DNA of 54,585 nt from an uncultured Oscillospiraceae bacterium. Its GTDB lineage: Bacteria > Bacillota > Clostridia > Oscillospirales > Oscillospiraceae. Position 1 is the stretch's first letter. Each line of letters starts with the position of its first letter. Where the stretch lies: NCBI GenBank assembly GCA_947630785.1, contig CANRIW010000010.1, positions 1-54,585 of the forward strand. Reading direction: 5' to 3'. The notes under the pieces were generated by a model, which saw only the letters and a list, made by a program, of their open reading frames with translations, made no database searches and was not told where the DNA came from. Positions 6,571 through 15,380 of the stretch are shown one piece after another. The position numbers were made by a program, and so were the translations under genes.

Positions 6571-6921
6571 TCAGAAATAAATCGATTCGTTCAGGATCAC
6601 CTCCTCCGCGGCGTTGCGGATGTTGTTCATGGCAACCACCCAAGCCATCTGATCCTGGGCCTTGAGCTGCTCTGTGACACCCTGCTCCGCCGCCATCTGC
6701 CGGGTCAGCCGCTCAAGCATTTCTGTCGCCTGCCGGTCGATCTCCGCAAGGTGGGCGCTGAGTTTGCCTGAAAGAAGCATCCCGGTGTAGATCCCGTTGC
6801 GGTACCGCTTCAGGTAATCCCTCCGCCTTACACCCCAGATGCCCGTCGGGATGTCCTCCGGGGCAGCCAGGTCTGGGATCAGGTAGTCGCCCTCCCGGTG
6901 GTACGTCAGGTTTGCGCTCAT
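6571..6921 (-). CDS. tnpV: TnpV-family transposon-encoded protein
   Basis: 116 residues with AAAGGAGG 7 nt before the ATG. The sequence follows the TnpV pattern known from clostridial transposons: LTYHREGDYLIPDL near the N-terminus, GIWGVRRRDYLKRYR, an alpha-helical middle (GKLSAHLAEIDRQA) and a C-terminal QMAWVVAMNNIRNAAEEVIL. The biochemical role of TnpV is not settled; it usually travels with transposons. No transposase is seen here, so this is probably a remnant or passenger. It supports past mobile-element activity between the invertible locus and the core genes to the right. Confidence 0.75.
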   Translation of the reverse strand: MSANLTYHREGDYLIPDLAAPEDIPTGIWGVRRRDYLKRYRNGIYTGMLLSGKLSAHLAEIDRQATEMLERLTRQMAAEQGVTEQLKAQDQMAWVVAMNNIRNAAEEVILNESIYF

Positions 6922-6992
6922 TTGTTTGACCTCCTTTCTGTGATGGCTTTATTGTAGCAGTCACCGTTTCAAAAGACGAATGTGCGAAAAAG

Positions 6993-7036
6993 AAAACGCT
7001 CAGAAAAGCATTTGATGCCTTTCTGAGCGTTTTTTG
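6993..7036. terminator. Bidirectional terminator
   Basis: A 14-bp stem, AAAACGCTCAGAAA (6993-7006) with TTTCTGAGCGTTTT (7020-7033), has T-runs on both sides. It lies downstream of the peptidase gene (minus strand) and separates it from tnpV. Confidence 0.8.
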
Positions 7037-7122
7037 TCTTTACAATGCCTGAAATTCAGTTTGTCGAAATTACTTCCTAATTGCGCCGGTCCACCGGCGG
7101 GCGCTCTTCGCAAATCCCGGGA

Positions 7123-9528
7123 TCACTTTCCGACAGTCGGGCGCACGAGGGACATGGGGCCGGCGGGCGGCGCGGAAACGCCCGCGGGCGCCGGTTCGAC
7201 GGCGGCGGCATCGTCACCGAGGAGCTCGGTAAGCCTCACCAGCACCGCGGCAAGCTCGGCCCGGTCGAGGGTCTCCCCGGGGGACAGCATACCGTCGCTG
7301 TCTCCCTGGTAGATGTCGTTGGCCACGCACCACTCCATGGCCGTCACCGCCCAGGGGGATATCTGGTCGGCGTCGGCAAAGCTGAGGGCTGCGGGCGCCG
7401 CTCCGCCGATCTCCAGATGATACGTGTTATACACGATCTTGGCCATCTCCTCGCGGGTGACGGCTCTGTCAGGGCGGAAGGTGCCGTCGCCGCAGCCGTC
7501 GACGATGCCGTTCTCAGCGGCCCAGTTCACGGCGTCCTCGTACCACGCGCCGGCCTTCAGGTCAGTGAAGGCGGACCCCACGGCCTCCTGCCCCCCCTCC
7601 AGACGCCACATGATAGTGGCGGCCATGGCGCGGGTGGCATCGCTGAGGGGACTGAAGCTGTCATCGCTGACGCCCAGCATCAGTCCGTTTTCATAGGCCA
7701 GGCAGACGTCCTCAAAGAACCAGTCGCTGCGGGAGACATCGTCGAAGTAGGTGAGCCGCTGGAAGTCACGGTAGCGGGTCTCCACATCCATGGCCTCATA
7801 GATCGCGGGGCACAGCTCCCCGATGTATTCCGGGGAGACGGGGTTGTCCATGCCAAGCTGTTTGAAGCTCTCCTGGAAGCTGACGGTGGCGGGCAGGGCC
7901 ACAAACTTCAGATACTCGTCCAGCGCTTTGAAGTAGTCCCCGCTCCGCTGGGCATCCAGCCAGAAGGCGAAAGCGCCGGCGGCGGAAGTGGAGTAGCTGA
8001 TATAGTACATGGGGTACGTGAAGTTGTGGGGAATTGTGGCCCAGACGGTACTCTGGTAGTCAGAGAACTCGTCCCCCTCCTCTATCATACCGTAGTCGAC
8101 GGCCAGCTGGAGACATTTGGCGTTCAGGTCCTCCACCGTTACCCCCTCGGTGGTGAACGCGTACTGCTGCCATTCGTCAAACATGGCTCCCTGGATAATG
8201 GCGTAGAGCAGATTGTCCACCTGGTAATCCAGCACGGACTGGCCGTCCTCCTCGCCGAAGATCTCGGGATACCAGTGGGAGAACATCAGCTCCATGCCCT
8301 GGGAGTGGACCTCATCCGAGTCGTAACTGCTGGACTCATCGTTCCAGCCGGCGGGGTGCCAGTAGAAATAGTTATAGTGCCCGAACTCATGGACGGCGGT
8401 GGTGAAATCGTACAGGTTGTTGGTGGGGGTGTTGAAGAAGAAGGGCGCGCCGTAGCTGGGCAGGATGGCGGTGAACCCGGTGCCGTTCTTGTGTGTGCCG
8501 GCCTCTGTATCGTAGAGGCCGTGCTCCCGCATGTAGGAGAAGGTCTCAGCGAGCTCGCTGGACATCCGGCCGATATAGGGCTCCATCATATCCAGCGCCC
8601 GATCGCCGGTGTAGTCGGCGAAATTGATCTCGTCCGGGAGCAGATAGGTGAGCGTATACATCTGGCTTTCCAGCTCGGGGACATATTCCTTCACGGCCTG
8701 CTCATAGGCCAGGATCTCCTCCGGCGTATAGTCACGGCCATAGCGCTCCTGATAGGCATACTCCACAAAATCGTCATAGCCGTAGGTCCGGGCCAGCCGG
8801 TTGCGGACGTCCAGCAGTTCCAGATAGATGCCGCCCAGCGCGTCGGCCAGTTCGAGGCCGTACCGGTTCTCAAATTCCACATATTGATCACTGGTAATCA
8901 CGCCGAGGTAAAGGAGCTCCTGGGCATCCGCTTCATTCAGCTGCTCTCCGGCGTATTCGATGGTGAAGCCGTTACTGATGACATTGTACTGGTTTTCCAG
9001 CGCGGTCTCACGGGCGGACAGGGCCTTCTGCTCCTCGGTGACGCCGCCGTAGTTCAGAATAGCCTCGATTTCGCTCTCGCTGAGCTGGGCCTGGAGGAAG
9101 GCTCCGCAGGGGGACTTCAGGATGTCCTGGACCAGGAAGTTCCCGACATCTGCCGCCTCTGTATAGACTGTATTCAGGCGGACCGTCTCGCCGGCGGCGT
9201 ATTCGTCGGTCACGTCGTGGGCGCAGCGGATGGAGATCAGGTAATACATGGTGGACAGCTTCTGCATATCCTCGGTGAAGGCGGTGAACAGCTCCTCCAC
9301 CCGGGCGGCGTTGGCCTTGTCGCCCAGCAGGGCGCGGATGGCCTCCGCGGCGGCGGTGAAGGGCTCGGAGTACATCTCCTCATACTTCATGTCGCCGTAG
9401 TCCACATCGGCGTGGTACTGGTCCTCAAAGAAATCAGTTTCCCGGACCGTCCCCGCCGCGAAGGCGGACGGCAGGCAGGCGGCGATCATGCACGCGCACA
9501 GCAGGATCGCGAGCAGGCGCTTTTTCAT
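7123..9528 (-). CDS. Secreted M3-family zinc peptidase with C-terminal SLH domains
   Basis: 801 residues from the ATG at 9528, which has GGGGG 8 nt upstream; the ATG at 9534 is too close to it. Signal peptide (MKKRLLAILLCACMIAACLP...AFA), then an oligoendopeptidase F-like helical domain with the zinc motif HEFGH (H380-H384) and a downstream glutamate in HSQGMEL. From about residue 600 there are SLH repeats (SFTDLKAGAWYEDAVNWAAE, SFADADQISPWAVTAMEWC) that attach proteins to the cell wall. M3 oligopeptidases are usually cytoplasmic, so this is a surface version, probably cutting peptides outside the cell. Confidence 0.88.
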   Translation of the reverse strand: MKKRLLAILLCACMIAACLPSAFAAGTVRETDFFEDQYHADVDYGDMKYEEMYSEPFTAAAEAIRALLGDKANAARVEELFTAFTEDMQKLSTMYYLISIRCAHDVTDEYAAGETVRLNTVYTEAADVGNFLVQDILKSPCGAFLQAQLSESEIEAILNYGGVTEEQKALSARETALENQYNVISNGFTIEYAGEQLNEADAQELLYLGVITSDQYVEFENRYGLELADALGGIYLELLDVRNRLARTYGYDDFVEYAYQERYGRDYTPEEILAYEQAVKEYVPELESQMYTLTYLLPDEINFADYTGDRALDMMEPYIGRMSSELAETFSYMREHGLYDTEAGTHKNGTGFTAILPSYGAPFFFNTPTNNLYDFTTAVHEFGHYNYFYWHPAGWNDESSSYDSDEVHSQGMELMFSHWYPEIFGEEDGQSVLDYQVDNLLYAIIQGAMFDEWQQYAFTTEGVTVEDLNAKCLQLAVDYGMIEEGDEFSDYQSTVWATIPHNFTYPMYYISYSTSAAGAFAFWLDAQRSGDYFKALDEYLKFVALPATVSFQESFKQLGMDNPVSPEYIGELCPAIYEAMDVETRYRDFQRLTYFDDVSRSDWFFEDVCLAYENGLMLGVSDDSFSPLSDATRAMAATIMWRLEGGQEAVGSAFTDLKAGAWYEDAVNWAAENGIVDGCGDGTFRPDRAVTREEMAKIVYNTYHLEIGGAAPAALSFADADQISPWAVTAMEWCVANDIYQGDSDGMLSPGETLDRAELAAVLVRLTELLGDDAAAVEPAPAGVSAPPAGPMSLVRPTVGK

Positions 9529-9578
9529 TGGCATTTCCCCCTTTTAAAGTAAGCGGCGCTCGTGGCAGCGATAAGCTG

Positions 9579-9607
9579 AGTATATCATCCGCCGGCCTGG
9601 CTTGCAA
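9579..9607 (-). promoter_or_regulatory. Peptidase promoter
   Basis: Minus strand: -35 TTGCAA (9607-9602), 17-bp spacer, -10 TATACT (9584-9579), about 50 bp upstream of the start. Confidence 0.7.
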
Positions 9608-9676
9608 GGAAAAACTGCGCGGGCTGCAAAACAGGCTGACGGAACAGCAGATCTTGAAAAAATTTTCCTCTGGCAA

Positions 9677-9705
9677 TAGACGAACGCGCTTTGAAGTGCT
9701 ATAAT
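9677..9705 (+). promoter_or_regulatory. Flavin reductase promoter
   Basis: -10 TATAAT (9700-9705) with a weak -35 TAGACG (9677-9682) at 17 bp. It lies 32 bp upstream of the start codon. Confidence 0.55.
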
Positions 9706-9736
9706 GGAACATCATCATGTAAAGGAGCGATTCCTC

Positions 9737-10354
9737 ATGAATGTACTGATACTCAACGGCAGTCCCCATCCCAACGGCAACACCGCCCTGGCGCTGGCGG
9801 AGATGGAGAAGGTCTTCAAGGAGACGGGCGTGGAGGTCGAGACCGTCCTGGTCGGCAACCAGGCCATCCGGGGCTGCATCGCCTGCGGCCACTGCTTCGA
9901 CCACGACGGCTGCGTGTTCGACGACGCCGTGAACCAGATCGCCCCGAAATTCGCGGCGGCGGACGGTCTGGTGGTGGCGAGCCCCGTGTACTACGCCTCC
10001 GCCAACGGCACGCTGGTGTCTCTGCTGGACCGGCTGTTTTACAGCTGTCACTGCGACAAGCGCATGAAGGTAGGGGCCGCTGTGGCAGTTGCCCGCCGCG
10101 GCGGACTCTCCGCCACCTTTGACGAGCTGAACAAGTATTTCACCATCAACAATATGCCGGTGGCCTCCAGCCAATACTGGAACAGCGTCCACGGACGGCT
10201 CCCCGGCGAGGCCGCCCGGGACGGGGAGGGCCTCCAGACCCTGCGGGTGCTTGCCCGGAACATGGTATTCCTCATGAGGAGCATCGCCCTGGGCAAGGAG
10301 AAATTCGGCCTGCCGGAGCAGGAGGAGCGGATCTCCACCCACTTCATCCGCTGA
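9737..10354 (+). CDS. NADPH-dependent FMN reductase / flavodoxin-fold oxidoreductase
   Basis: 205 residues. AAAGGAG lies 9 nt before the ATG at 9737; an in-frame ATG at 9704 overlaps the -10 box and is unlikely. The N-terminus, MNVLILNGSPHPNGNT, is the FMN phosphate-binding loop of this family. A cysteine-containing segment CIACGHCFDHDGC (about 50-62) is typical of the clostridial iron-sulfur flavoprotein-like members. SPVYYASANG is the second flavin loop. It is probably a cytoplasmic electron-transfer flavoprotein; the physiological substrate is unknown. It stands alone, followed by a 56-bp gap to the PlsY-like gene. Confidence 0.85.
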   Translation: MNVLILNGSPHPNGNTALALAEMEKVFKETGVEVETVLVGNQAIRGCIACGHCFDHDGCVFDDAVNQIAPKFAAADGLVVASPVYYASANGTLVSLLDRLFYSCHCDKRMKVGAAVAVARRGGLSATFDELNKYFTINNMPVASSQYWNSVHGRLPGEAARDGEGLQTLRVLARNMVFLMRSIALGKEKFGLPEQEERISTHFIR

Positions 10355-10410
10355 AGGCGCGCACCCAGATTTAAAGAGACGGAGGACAGCCCGCGCGCGG
10401 GCGCAATGAC

Positions 10411-11025
10411 ATGACAAGAGTTCTGCTTTTCACGCTGTTCGGATATCTGTGCGGCAGCATCCTGTTTGCCGATTTGTTCAGCAAACTGTTCCGCAAGGAC
10501 ATACTCACCCCCAGCAAGGATCAAAACCCCGGCGTCGCCAACGCCTTTATGTACGGAGGCTTCCGGTGCGGCGTCTGCACGCTCCTGGGCGATGTGCTCA
10601 AGGGCTTCCTGCCCGTTTTCCTGCTCACGCTCACAACTCCTGCCCAGGCTCTGGACTGGCGGTACGCTCTGGCCCTGGCCGCCCCGGTGCTGGGCCACGC
10701 CTTCCCGGTGTTTTTCCGCTTCCAGGGCGGCAAGGGCATCGCGGCCACCTTCGGCTGCCTGCTGGGGCTGTTCCCCTATTCCCCCCTGCCCTTTGCCCTC
10801 TTTGCCGCCTGCTTCATCTTCTTCTCGGTGGTCCTGAAGATCTCCCCCCACTTCTACCGCACCATCTTCGCCTATCTGACCGCGGCCATCCTTCTGCCGG
10901 TCCTGGGCGCTCCCAGCACGATGTGCGGAGCCTTCGTCATCATGGCCGCCACGGTGTGCGCCCGGCTGCACATGAGCCGCGAGGAGCGGGAAAGGATGAC
11001 GGTGAGGCTGGCATGGAAGCGCTGA
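10411..11025 (+). CDS. PlsY-like acyl-phosphate:glycerol-3-phosphate acyltransferase
   Basis: 204 residues, several membrane segments. PlsY makes lysophosphatidic acid from acyl phosphate and glycerol 3-phosphate at the membrane. Recognisable family motifs are GSILFADL (motif 1), LGDVLKGFLPV, and HAFPVFFRFQGGKGIAATFG (motif 3). The second motif, normally of the GxxNxGATN type, is here NPGVANAF, so this is a divergent paralogue. Its 3' end overlaps the glycosyltransferase gene by 13 bp, which implies coupled translation and a joint role in glycerolipid synthesis. The original housekeeping PlsY may be elsewhere. Confidence 0.82.
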   Translation: MTRVLLFTLFGYLCGSILFADLFSKLFRKDILTPSKDQNPGVANAFMYGGFRCGVCTLLGDVLKGFLPVFLLTLTTPAQALDWRYALALAAPVLGHAFPVFFRFQGGKGIAATFGCLLGLFPYSPLPFALFAACFIFFSVVLKISPHFYRTIFAYLTAAILLPVLGAPSTMCGAFVIMAATVCARLHMSREERERMTVRLAWKR

Positions 11026-12152
11026 TCCTCTCCTGCGGCACCGGGGGCGGACACAACGCGGCCGCGGTGGCCATCCAGCAGGAGCTGGCCGCCCGCGGCC
11101 ACTCCGCGGAGCTGCTGAATCCCTACACCCTGCGGGGGGAACGGCTGGAGTCGGTGGTGAACGCCGCCTACGTCAAGCTGGTGCAGAAGGCCCCTCATGT
11201 GTTCGGGATGGTCTACACCCTTGGGAACGCCTACCGGCGGATACCCTTCCGCTCCCCGGTCTACTATGCCAACAATGGCCGGATGGCGGCCTATATGCGC
11301 CGCTACCTCATGGAGCACCGCTTCGACGTCATCATCTCCACCCACATCTTCCCGGCGGAGATCCTCACCAGCCTCCGGCGCAAGGGCTTCCCGCTCCCCC
11401 GGGTCTACTTTGTGGCCACCGACTACACCTGCATCCCCTTCACCGAGGAGACCGAGTGCGACCGGTACATCATCCCCTCGGAGAAGCTCATCCCGGAGTT
11501 CTGCCGCCGGGGCATCCCCAAAGAGCGGCTGTGCCCCTTGGGCATCCCGGTGCGGGCACAGTTTTATCAGCACGACGACCGGGCGGAACTCCGCGCCCGC
11601 CTGGGGCTGGACCAGGACCGGCGGTACATCCTGCTGGCGGGGGGCAGCATCGGCGCGGGCAAGATCGGCCAGGCTGTCTCCGCCCTGTTGTCCCACTATG
11701 ACCGCTCCGCGGTGGAGCTCATCGTCATCTGCGGCAGCAACCAGCGGCTCTATCAGAGCATGAGCCGGCGGTACGGCAGCCGCTGCACCGTTCTGGGTTC
11801 CACGCCGGACATGGCCGCCTACATGCGGGCCTGCGACCTGTTCATCTCCAAGCCCGGAGGGCTCTCCTCCACCGAGGCGGCCGTCTCCGGCGCCTCTCTC
11901 ATCCACATCACCCCCATCCCGGGCTGCGAGACCCGGAACATGCGCTTTTTCCAGCACTACGGCCTGGGGGTTGCGGTCCCCTTCCTCCACACCAGGCTGC
12001 TGAAAGTCTGCGATGAGATGCTGGAGCGGGAGCGGGATCTGGACCGGCGCGGGAACGCAAAGGGCGTGATCCCCGACCACGCCGCCGCCGCCATCTGCGA
12101 TCTGATGGAGCGGGATACCGCCCAGACGGCGGAACAGGAGGCCCTCGCGTAA
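11013..12152 (+). CDS. Processive diacylglycerol glycosyltransferase (MGDG synthase/UgtP-like)
   Basis: 379 residues, starting inside the end of the PlsY-like gene. The N-terminus LILSCGTGGGHNAAAVAI is the GT28 MGDG-synthase acceptor-binding loop; the C-terminal half carries the nucleotide-sugar site (LAGGSIGAGK, VICGSNQ, KPGGLSSTEA). These enzymes transfer glucose or galactose to diacylglycerol at the inner membrane face, giving glycolipids that also serve as lipoteichoic acid anchors. With the PlsY-like gene it forms a two-gene lipid operon ending at a strong terminator. The LtaS-like and diacylglycerol kinase genes at 42-45 kb would be logical pathway partners, though unlinked. Confidence 0.88.
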   Translation: MEALILSCGTGGGHNAAAVAIQQELAARGHSAELLNPYTLRGERLESVVNAAYVKLVQKAPHVFGMVYTLGNAYRRIPFRSPVYYANNGRMAAYMRRYLMEHRFDVIISTHIFPAEILTSLRRKGFPLPRVYFVATDYTCIPFTEETECDRYIIPSEKLIPEFCRRGIPKERLCPLGIPVRAQFYQHDDRAELRARLGLDQDRRYILLAGGSIGAGKIGQAVSALLSHYDRSAVELIVICGSNQRLYQSMSRRYGSRCTVLGSTPDMAAYMRACDLFISKPGGLSSTEAAVSGASLIHITPIPGCETRNMRFFQHYGLGVAVPFLHTRLLKVCDEMLERERDLDRRGNAKGVIPDHAAAAICDLMERDTAQTAEQEALA

Positions 12153-12178
12153 GGCGATGCGAGGCTGATCATACGGCG

Positions 12179-12214
12179 ATCCCCGCTCCGGCGCTGCCGG
12201 AGCGGGGATTTTTT
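12179..12214 (+). terminator. Terminator of the lipid operon
   Basis: 14-bp perfect stem, ATCCCCGCTCCGGC (12179-12192) with GCCGGAGCGGGGAT (12196-12209), followed by TTTTTT. Confidence 0.92.
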
Positions 12215-12257
12215 AACTCTTTGCCCGAAGAATTCACAAATCAGTCATCAAACGGAC

Positions 12258-12287
12258 TTGATTTGGTCACAGGCGGCCATTTATACT
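12258..12287 (+). promoter_or_regulatory. Promoter of the Cthe_2159-like lipoprotein gene
   Basis: -35 TTGATT (12258-12263), 18-bp spacer, -10 TATACT (12282-12287), 27 bp before the start codon. Confidence 0.65.
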
Positions 12288-12314
12288 GCGGACATCCGAA
12301 ATGAGGTGTTCTGT

Positions 12315-13865
12315 ATGAAAAAACCCATCGCGCTTCTTCTCTCCGCCGCCCTGGCCCTGTCCCTGACGGCCTGCGGCAACGGAGCCCAAACTCCCTCCAC
12401 GCCCGCCGGGACCGACAGCCCCACATCCGCTCCCGCCGGGACAGACAGTCCCCCGTCCGCGCCCGTCTCCAGTACGGAGGCTCCAAAAACAGATATCCCC
12501 CAGGGCACGAAGATCGTCCTGTCGGACGAGGGGATCGCCGTGGACGGCCAGCCCGCCGGCGAGGACAGTACGTCCGCGGTCTATACCGCCCGCGACATCG
12601 TCTACTACGAGGCCGGCCACGACTTCACCTACGGCGAGGGCACCGAGGCCGACGAGCACACCGCCGACGAGGCCGCCGCCCACACGGTGGTCCACATCAC
12701 GCAGCCGGGGACCTATGTGCTCTCAGGCTCCCTCAGCGCCGGCCAGATCGCGGTGGATCTGGGGGAAGACGCGGAGGACGACCCCGAGGCCGTGGTGAAC
12801 CTGGTGCTGGACGGGGTGGACATCACCTGCACCGTGGCCCCGGCCATCATCTTCTACAACGTCTACGAGTGCGGGGACAAGGACGACCCCAAGGCCGAGG
12901 TGGACACCTCCGCCGCCGGGGCCAACGTGTACCTGGCCGACGGGTCTGAGAATACGGTGAACGGCTCCTATGTGGCCCGCATCTACAAATCCGTTGAACT
13001 GAACGAGGACGGCACCGAGGTGGTAGACAGCAAAAAGCTCCACAAGTACGACGGGGCCCTCTACTCCAAAATGTCCATGAACGTCGCCGGCAACGACGGC
13101 GTCCTTCACATCAACGCCGAAAACGAGGGGCTGGACAGCGAACTTCATCTGACCATCAACGGCGGCGTCATCCACATCGTCTCCGGCAACGACGGCATCA
13201 ACACCAACGAGGACGGGGTGTCTGTCACCACCGTCAACGGCGGAACGCTCACCGTCACCGTCAACGGCTCCACCGGCGAGGGGGACGGCATCGACTCCAA
13301 CGGCTGGCTGGTCATCAACGGCGGCACGGTCCACGCCTACGCCTGCTCCATCTCCGGGGACGCTGGCATCGACTCCGACATGGGCATCCTATTGAACGGC
13401 GGCACCGTCATCGCCACCGGCAACATGCTGGACGCCATCGACGGGGCCAGCGGCCAGAGCTATGTGCTGTTCAACCTGCGGGACGGCGGCGGAACGGAGT
13501 ATACCCTGAAGGACGCGGACGGGAACGAGCTGATGTCCGTCCCCACCGCCAACGGCTTCTCCATCCTGCTGGTGTCCTGCCCCCAACTGCCGGAGGGGCT
13601 CTGCGCCCTCTATGACGGCGGCACGCTGGTCTCCTCCGCTCAGCCCGGCGCGGGCGATATGGGCGGTATGGGCCGTCCCGGCGGCTTCCCCGGCGGCATG
13701 GGCGGCCCCGACGGGCAGCGGCCCGAGGGCGAGCGTCCCCAGCGCCCGGACGGCGAGACCCCTCCCGAGGGATGGCAACCCCCGGAGGGCAATGGATTTG
13801 ACCCTGGCGGGGGCCAGCTCCCGGAGCCCTCCGCAGCTCCGCCGGACAGCGTCGCAAGCACCTGA
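12315..13865 (+). CDS. Lipoprotein with Cthe_2159-like carbohydrate-binding beta-helix domain (DUF4353)
   Basis: 516 residues. Signal peptide with lipobox ending LTAC at C20, then a Ser/Pro/Thr linker (about 24-62). The core (about 90-430) has beta-helix turns rich in NGG and DGID ([27 protein letters not shown]), as in the Cthe_2159 family. That family binds acidic polysaccharides and calcium. The C-terminal 85 residues are a Gly/Pro-rich tail ([18 protein letters not shown]). The protein is expected on the outer face of the membrane. The next gene, gltD, is convergent, and no clear terminator lies in the 36-bp gap. Confidence 0.85.
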   Translation: MKKPIALLLSAALALSLTACGNGAQTPSTPAGTDSPTSAPAGTDSPPSAPVSSTEAPKTDIPQGTKIVLSDEGIAVDGQPAGEDSTSAVYTARDIVYYEAGHDFTYGEGTEADEHTADEAAAHTVVHITQPGTYVLSGSLSAGQIAVDLGEDAEDDPEAVVNLVLDGVDITCTVAPAIIFYNVYECGDKDDPKAEVDTSAAGANVYLADGSENTVNGSYVARIYKSVELNEDGTEVVDSKKLHKYDGALYSKMSMNVAGNDGVLHINAENEGLDSELHLTINGGVIHIVSGNDGINTNEDGVSVTTVNGGTLTVTVNGSTGEGDGIDSNGWLVINGGTVHAYACSISGDAGIDSDMGILLNGGTVIATGNMLDAIDGASGQSYVLFNLRDGGGTEYTLKDADGNELMSVPTANGFSILLVSCPQLPEGLCALYDGGTLVSSAQPGAGDMGGMGRPGGFPGGMGGPDGQRPEGERPQRPDGETPPEGWQPPEGNGFDPGGGQLPEPSAAPPDSVAST

Positions 13866-13901
13866 CAAGAGGACTGCCCGTTCAAAAGCGATCCGCGCGC
13901 T

Positions 13902-15380
13902 TCAGGTCAGATTGGTATACCCCATCAGATACTCGTCCACCTCGCGGGCGGCGCCCCGGCCCTCGGCGATGGCCCACACCACCAGGGACTGGCCGCGCCG
14001 CATATCGCCGGCGGCGAACACCTTGGGCCGGCTGGTGGCGTAGCAGCCCGCCCGGGTCGCCACGTTGGAGCGGCCATCCCGGGCCAGATCGAAGGCGTCG
14101 GGCACGGTGTCCTCCGGCCCCAAAAATCCGGCGGCGATGAGCAGCAGTTGACAGGGCAGCTCCTCCTCAGAGCCGGGGATCTCCGCCATAACGGTCCTGT
14201 TGCCCTCGGTCCTCGGCTCCAGGCTCACGGCCACAACAGATGTCAAGGCCCCCTCCTTGTTTTCGTTGCATTTTTTCAGGGTCATCTGGTACCGGCGGGG
14301 GTCCGCGCCAAACAGGGCGATGGCCTCCTCCTGGCCGTAGTCGGTTTTGCACACCCGGGGCCACTGAGGCCAGGGGTTGTTGTCCGTCCGGCTGTCGGGC
14401 AGCTTGGGCATCATCTCCAACTGGGTCACGGACCTGCACCCCTGCCGGATGGCGGTGCCCACGCAGTCGTTGCCCGTGTCGCCGCCCCCTACAACGATGA
14501 CGTCCTTACCCGCGGCGTCCATGCTCTCTTCCACCGGTTTTCCGTCCAGCAGGGCCCTGGTGGCGGCGGTGAGGTAGTCCACCGCAAAGTGAGTTGCCTT
14601 GCCGCCCGCGCCGCCCAGATCCATGCTCCTGGGCTTTTTGGCCCCGCAGCACAGGAGGACGGCGTCATATTTTTCCAGCAGCTCGCCGGCGGGGATATCT
14701 TTCCCCACCTCGCAGGAGGTAACGAACTCCACCCCCTCGGCGGTCATCAGGTCCACCCGCCGCTGGACGATCTCCTTTTCCAGCTTCATGTTGGGGATGC
14801 CGTACATGAGCAGGCCGCCGGCGCGGTCCTCCCGCTCGTACACGGTGACCGAGTGGCCCCGCCGGTTGAGCTGGTCCGCCGCGGCGAGACCCGCCGGGCC
14901 GGAGCCCACCACCGCCACCCGCTTGCCGGTGCGGACTTTGGGCGGCCGGGGCTTCACCGCCCCGGAGGCGAACCCCTCCTCGATGACGGCCAGCTCGTTC
15001 TCCTTCACCGTCACCGGGTCCCCGTGGAGGCCGCAGGTGCAGGCCGCCTCGCACAGGGCGGGGCACACCCGGCCCGTGAACTCCGGGAAGTTGTTGGTCT
15101 TGGTGAGGCGGCTCAGGGCGTGGCCCATGTTGCCGGAGTACACCAGGTCGTTCCACTCGGGCACCAGGTTGTGCAGCGGGCAGCCGGTGAACATCCCGGC
15201 CAACTGCACCCCCGACTGGCAGAAGGGCACGCCGCACTCCATGCACCGGGCGCCCTGCTTGCGACGCTCCTCCTCGGGCAGCATGGGGTGGAACTCGTTC
15301 CAGTGTTTGATGCGCTCCAGGGGCGTCTCGCCGGGGTTGCCCCGGCGGTCATATTCCAAAAATCCAGTTGGCTTTCCCAT
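13902..15380 (-). CDS. gltD: Glutamate synthase (NADPH) small subunit
   Basis: 492 residues. The N-terminal iron-sulfur region ([12 protein letters not shown], about 47-58, plus [12 protein letters not shown]) is followed by FAD ([15 protein letters not shown]) and NADPH ([11 protein letters not shown]) sites. The subunit passes electrons from NADPH to the large subunit to convert glutamine and 2-oxoglutarate into two glutamates. Its ATG overlaps the gltB stop by one base (TGATG), so the two are translationally coupled. Length and motifs are normal for the family. Confidence 0.96.
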   Translation of the reverse strand: MGKPTGFLEYDRRGNPGETPLERIKHWNEFHPMLPEEERRKQGARCMECGVPFCQSGVQLAGMFTGCPLHNLVPEWNDLVYSGNMGHALSRLTKTNNFPEFTGRVCPALCEAACTCGLHGDPVTVKENELAVIEEGFASGAVKPRPPKVRTGKRVAVVGSGPAGLAAADQLNRRGHSVTVYEREDRAGGLLMYGIPNMKLEKEIVQRRVDLMTAEGVEFVTSCEVGKDIPAGELLEKYDAVLLCCGAKKPRSMDLGGAGGKATHFAVDYLTAATRALLDGKPVEESMDAAGKDVIVVGGGDTGNDCVGTAIRQGCRSVTQLEMMPKLPDSRTDNNPWPQWPRVCKTDYGQEEAIALFGADPRRYQMTLKKCNENKEGALTSVVAVSLEPRTEGNRTVMAEIPGSEEELPCQLLLIAAGFLGPEDTVPDAFDLARDGRSNVATRAGCYATSRPKVFAAGDMRRGQSLVVWAIAEGRGAAREVDEYLMGYTNLT

